Origin: Spartobacteria bacterium
GTDB lineage: Bacteria > Verrucomicrobiota > Verrucomicrobiia > Chthoniobacterales > UBA10450
Length of the DNA: 8,714 nucleotides
Assembly: GCA_003445855.1 (NCBI GenBank)
Contig: DMCG01000229.1
Location: 19,086 to 27,799, forward strand
Direction: 5' to 3'
Below, piece by piece: positions 7,355-8,714 of this stretch; the first letter of the stretch is position 1, and each line of letters starts with the position of its first letter. Below the pieces are notes generated by a model. It had not been told where the DNA came from and made no database searches. It worked only from the letters and a program-made list of their open reading frames with translations. A program made the position numbers and the translations under genes.

Positions 7355-8236
7355 ATGTCCACGCCGCAAAACACTATCGCGATCGTTTACGATTACGATC
7401 AAACGCTCAGCCCGAGTTACATGCAGGACGAGGTGGTCTTTCCCGCTTTCGGCATTAACGGAGAAAGTTTTTGGCGGCGCTGCACCGATCTCGTGCGCGA
7501 GAACGGCTACGACAACGAGCTCGCTTACATGAAAGTGCTGCTCGACACGCTCGGGATGGATCGCCCCACGAACACCGAATTAAAAAAGTTGGGCGCGAAG
7601 TTAAATTTTTACAAAGGCCTGCCGGAAATGTTTGAGGAATTTCGAGAAGACCTCCTCAACGAAGAGCAGATCGCTCATGGCATTACGGTCGAACATTATA
7701 TTATCTCATCCGGGCTGAAGGTGTTGCTCGACGGAAGCCGTTTGCAGCCTTACGTGCGCGCGATTTTCGGGTGCGAATTTGCCGAGGACGACGAGGGCCG
7801 GATCACTTTTCCCAAGCGCGTGATCAGTCACACGCAGAAAACGCAGTTTCTGTTTCGAATCAACAAGGGCCTGCTCGACATGTCGCAGGACGTGAACGAT
7901 CACATGGACGCAGACATTCGGCCCATCCCATTTCCGAACATGATCTACGTTGGCGACGGGCCGACCGACGTTCCCTGCTTCACCGTGATGAAGAAAAACG
8001 GCGGGCAAGCCATTGCGGTTTATAATCCGGACGATCCGCAGCGTGCTGGTTTTCGAAAATGTTATCAGCTCTCCACTCACGCCGATCGCGTCAAACACAT
8101 CGCGCCTTCCGATTACCGAAAGAACACGCACCTGCGCATGCTCCTCGAGCAAATGGTGGAAGAAATCGCCAACCGGATCGTCGAACAACGCAAAGCCGCG
8201 ATTGAGACCGGCACCGTTCGCGCGCCGAAGCACTGA
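7355..8236 (+). CDS. HAD-superfamily hydrolase (phosphatase-like)
   Basis: This 293-residue cytoplasmic protein carries the four haloacid dehalogenase motifs in order. Motif I is DYDQT at 13-17, with nucleophile Asp13 and acid/base Asp15. Motif II is IISSG at 116-120. The likely motif III lysine is Lys162, in SHTQKTQ. Motif IV is GDGPTDVPC at 200-208, with Asp201 and Asp205 binding magnesium. The insert between motifs I and II (about 25-110) is helical, as in C1-capped members such as phosphoserine phosphatases, so a phosphomonoesterase is most likely. The substrate is unknown; I assign no gene name. The ATG lies 4 bases after the stop of the C26 gene, pointing to co-transcription and coupled translation, since no Shine-Dalgarno is visible. 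The glutamate- and arginine-rich C-terminal helix (about 260-285) ends in a short basic tail. A second REP-like doublet begins at its stop codon. Confidence 0.88.
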   Translation: MSTPQNTIAIVYDYDQTLSPSYMQDEVVFPAFGINGESFWRRCTDLVRENGYDNELAYMKVLLDTLGMDRPTNTELKKLGAKLNFYKGLPEMFEEFREDLLNEEQIAHGITVEHYIISSGLKVLLDGSRLQPYVRAIFGCEFAEDDEGRITFPKRVISHTQKTQFLFRINKGLLDMSQDVNDHMDADIRPIPFPNMIYVGDGPTDVPCFTVMKKNGGQAIAVYNPDDPQRAGFRKCYQLSTHADRVKHIAPSDYRKNTHLRMLLEQMVEEIANRIVEQRKAAIETGTVRAPKH

Positions 8237-8316
8237 GATGTAGCAGCGGCTCTCCGAGCCGCTCTGCGCGCGGCCACGCTTTTACGAGCGCGCCTCAGAG
8301 AGGTGCGGCTACATCT
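8236..8316. repeat. REP doublet (REPIN-like palindromic element 2)
   Basis: Outer arms AGATGTAGC (8236-8244) and GCTACATCT (8308-8316) pair over 9 bp, the first base being the last base of the HAD stop codon. Inside are two hairpins of 8-bp stem and 3-nt loop: AGCGGCTC/GAGCCGCT (8245-8252, 8256-8263) and CGCGCCTC/GAGGTGCG (8289-8296, 8300-8307, one G-T pair). GTAG (8240-8243) and CTAC (8309-8312) sit one base outside the hairpins, pointing inward as in element 1. A 25-base spacer (8264-8288) separates the hairpins, and an alternative CTCTG/CAGAG pairing is possible. It lies between the convergent HAD and queD genes and might limit read-through, but has no terminator T-run. The remaining 95 bases up to the queD stop hold nothing I recognise. 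Confidence 0.72.
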
Positions 8317-8411
8317 TCGCGCCGGTGATTGATTGACTCGCTTCCCGCTCGTCAACGCTGTCGCGCTGTCGTCTACGTCGCTCGGCTCCCGCCGGCTCCG
8401 TTGTCGATCTT

Positions 8412-8714
8412 TCATTCGCCGCGATAAACGCAGCGTGCGGTCGGTGTTTCGTGCACGACGATTTCGCAAAGGCCGCGGCATTGCGGCTGCAATTTTTGCC
8501 AGAACCACATCGCCATCTTTTCAATCGTCGGATTTTCCAGGCCTTCAATCTCGTTCAAATAAGAATGGTCCAGCATGTCGATGAGCGGTTTCATCGCCGC
8601 ACCGATCTCAGCGTGGTCATAAACCCAGCCGCTCGTTAGATCGACATCGCCTTCCACCGAAACCTCGATCTTGAAACTGTGTCCGTGCATCCTGCGGCAC
8701 TTATGACCTTCTGG
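8412..8714 (-). CDS. queD: 6-carboxy-5,6,7,8-tetrahydropterin synthase QueD (N-terminus beyond window)
   Basis: QueD converts 7,8-dihydroneopterin triphosphate to 6-carboxytetrahydropterin, the second step of the pathway to preQ0 and queuosine in tRNA. The frame enters from the right edge and gives 100 residues to the stop at 8412; by comparison with the roughly 120-residue E. coli protein, only about 20 N-terminal residues are missing. The visible part starts PEGHKCRRMHGHSF: the cysteine (fragment residue 6) is the catalytic one, and the two histidines of HGH (10 and 12) are zinc ligands. Further on are GWVYDHAEI, the catalytic Asp-His pair in MLDHSYLN (49-50), ENPT, the substrate-binding glutamate in VVHETPT (89), and the CVYRGE ending. 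The internal ATG at 8690 is not the true start because conserved residues lie before it. The gene converges on the HAD gene; its operon partners are outside the window. Confidence 0.94.
   Translation of the reverse strand, partial: PEGHKCRRMHGHSFKIEVSVEGDVDLTSGWVYDHAEIGAAMKPLIDMLDHSYLNEIEGLENPTIEKMAMWFWQKLQPQCRGLCEIVVHETPTARCVYRGE

Noticed and set aside
8113..8508. A 131-codon minus-strand open frame spanning the HAD end, the palindrome and the queD end
   Set aside because: It crosses two real genes and a hairpin element, and its translation is low-complexity and arginine-rich.

Overview
The window is ordinary-looking bacterial chromosome, densely coded, of moderately high GC, with short gaps between genes. 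The gene set and protein style (a RodZ-like protein beside FtsK, a eukaryote-like POT peptide transporter, a DUF885 peptidase) suggest a soil-type Verrucomicrobiota relative such as Chthoniobacterales. That placement is inference from protein character, not a search result, and I hold it at moderate-to-low confidence.

Layout. Positions 1-3123 (minus strand) hold a cell-division and cell-shape pair: the DNA translocase FtsK, followed 12 bases later by a RodZ-like membrane protein with an N-terminal helix-turn-helix, cut by the left edge. Positions 3141-8236 (plus strand) form a second unit: a small putative lipoprotein, a proton-coupled oligopeptide (POT) transporter with a strong ribosome binding site, a secreted DUF885 zinc peptidase, a class I glutamine-amidotransferase-like peptidase (C26) and a HAD-superfamily phosphatase. 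Only 17 bases separate the divergent starts of FtsK and the lipoprotein. At the right edge a convergent minus-strand queD (queuosine precursor synthesis) runs out of the window, lacking only its N-terminus.

The transporter and the two hydrolases suggest a peptide-scavenging operon: periplasmic peptide trimming, proton-driven uptake and cytoplasmic handling of gamma-glutamyl or similar compounds. The HAD protein's part in this is unknown.

The most interesting non-coding structures are two elements that share no obvious primary sequence but have the same architecture, each starting at or within 3 bases of a stop codon (after DUF885 and after HAD). Each has two hairpins in inverted orientation, each hairpin with an 8-bp stem and 3-nt loop, flanked outside by GTAG on the left and CTAC on the right. 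This is the layout of REP doublets (REPINs/BIMEs) mobilised by RAYT transposases. Also notable are a four-copy 8-bp tandem repeat forming the C-terminus of the C26 gene, and a 10-mer (TGTCGATCTT or its complement) present nine times in 8.7 kb. I found no phage, CRISPR, toxin-antitoxin, insertion sequence or RNA gene, and no convincing undescribed multi-gene system.
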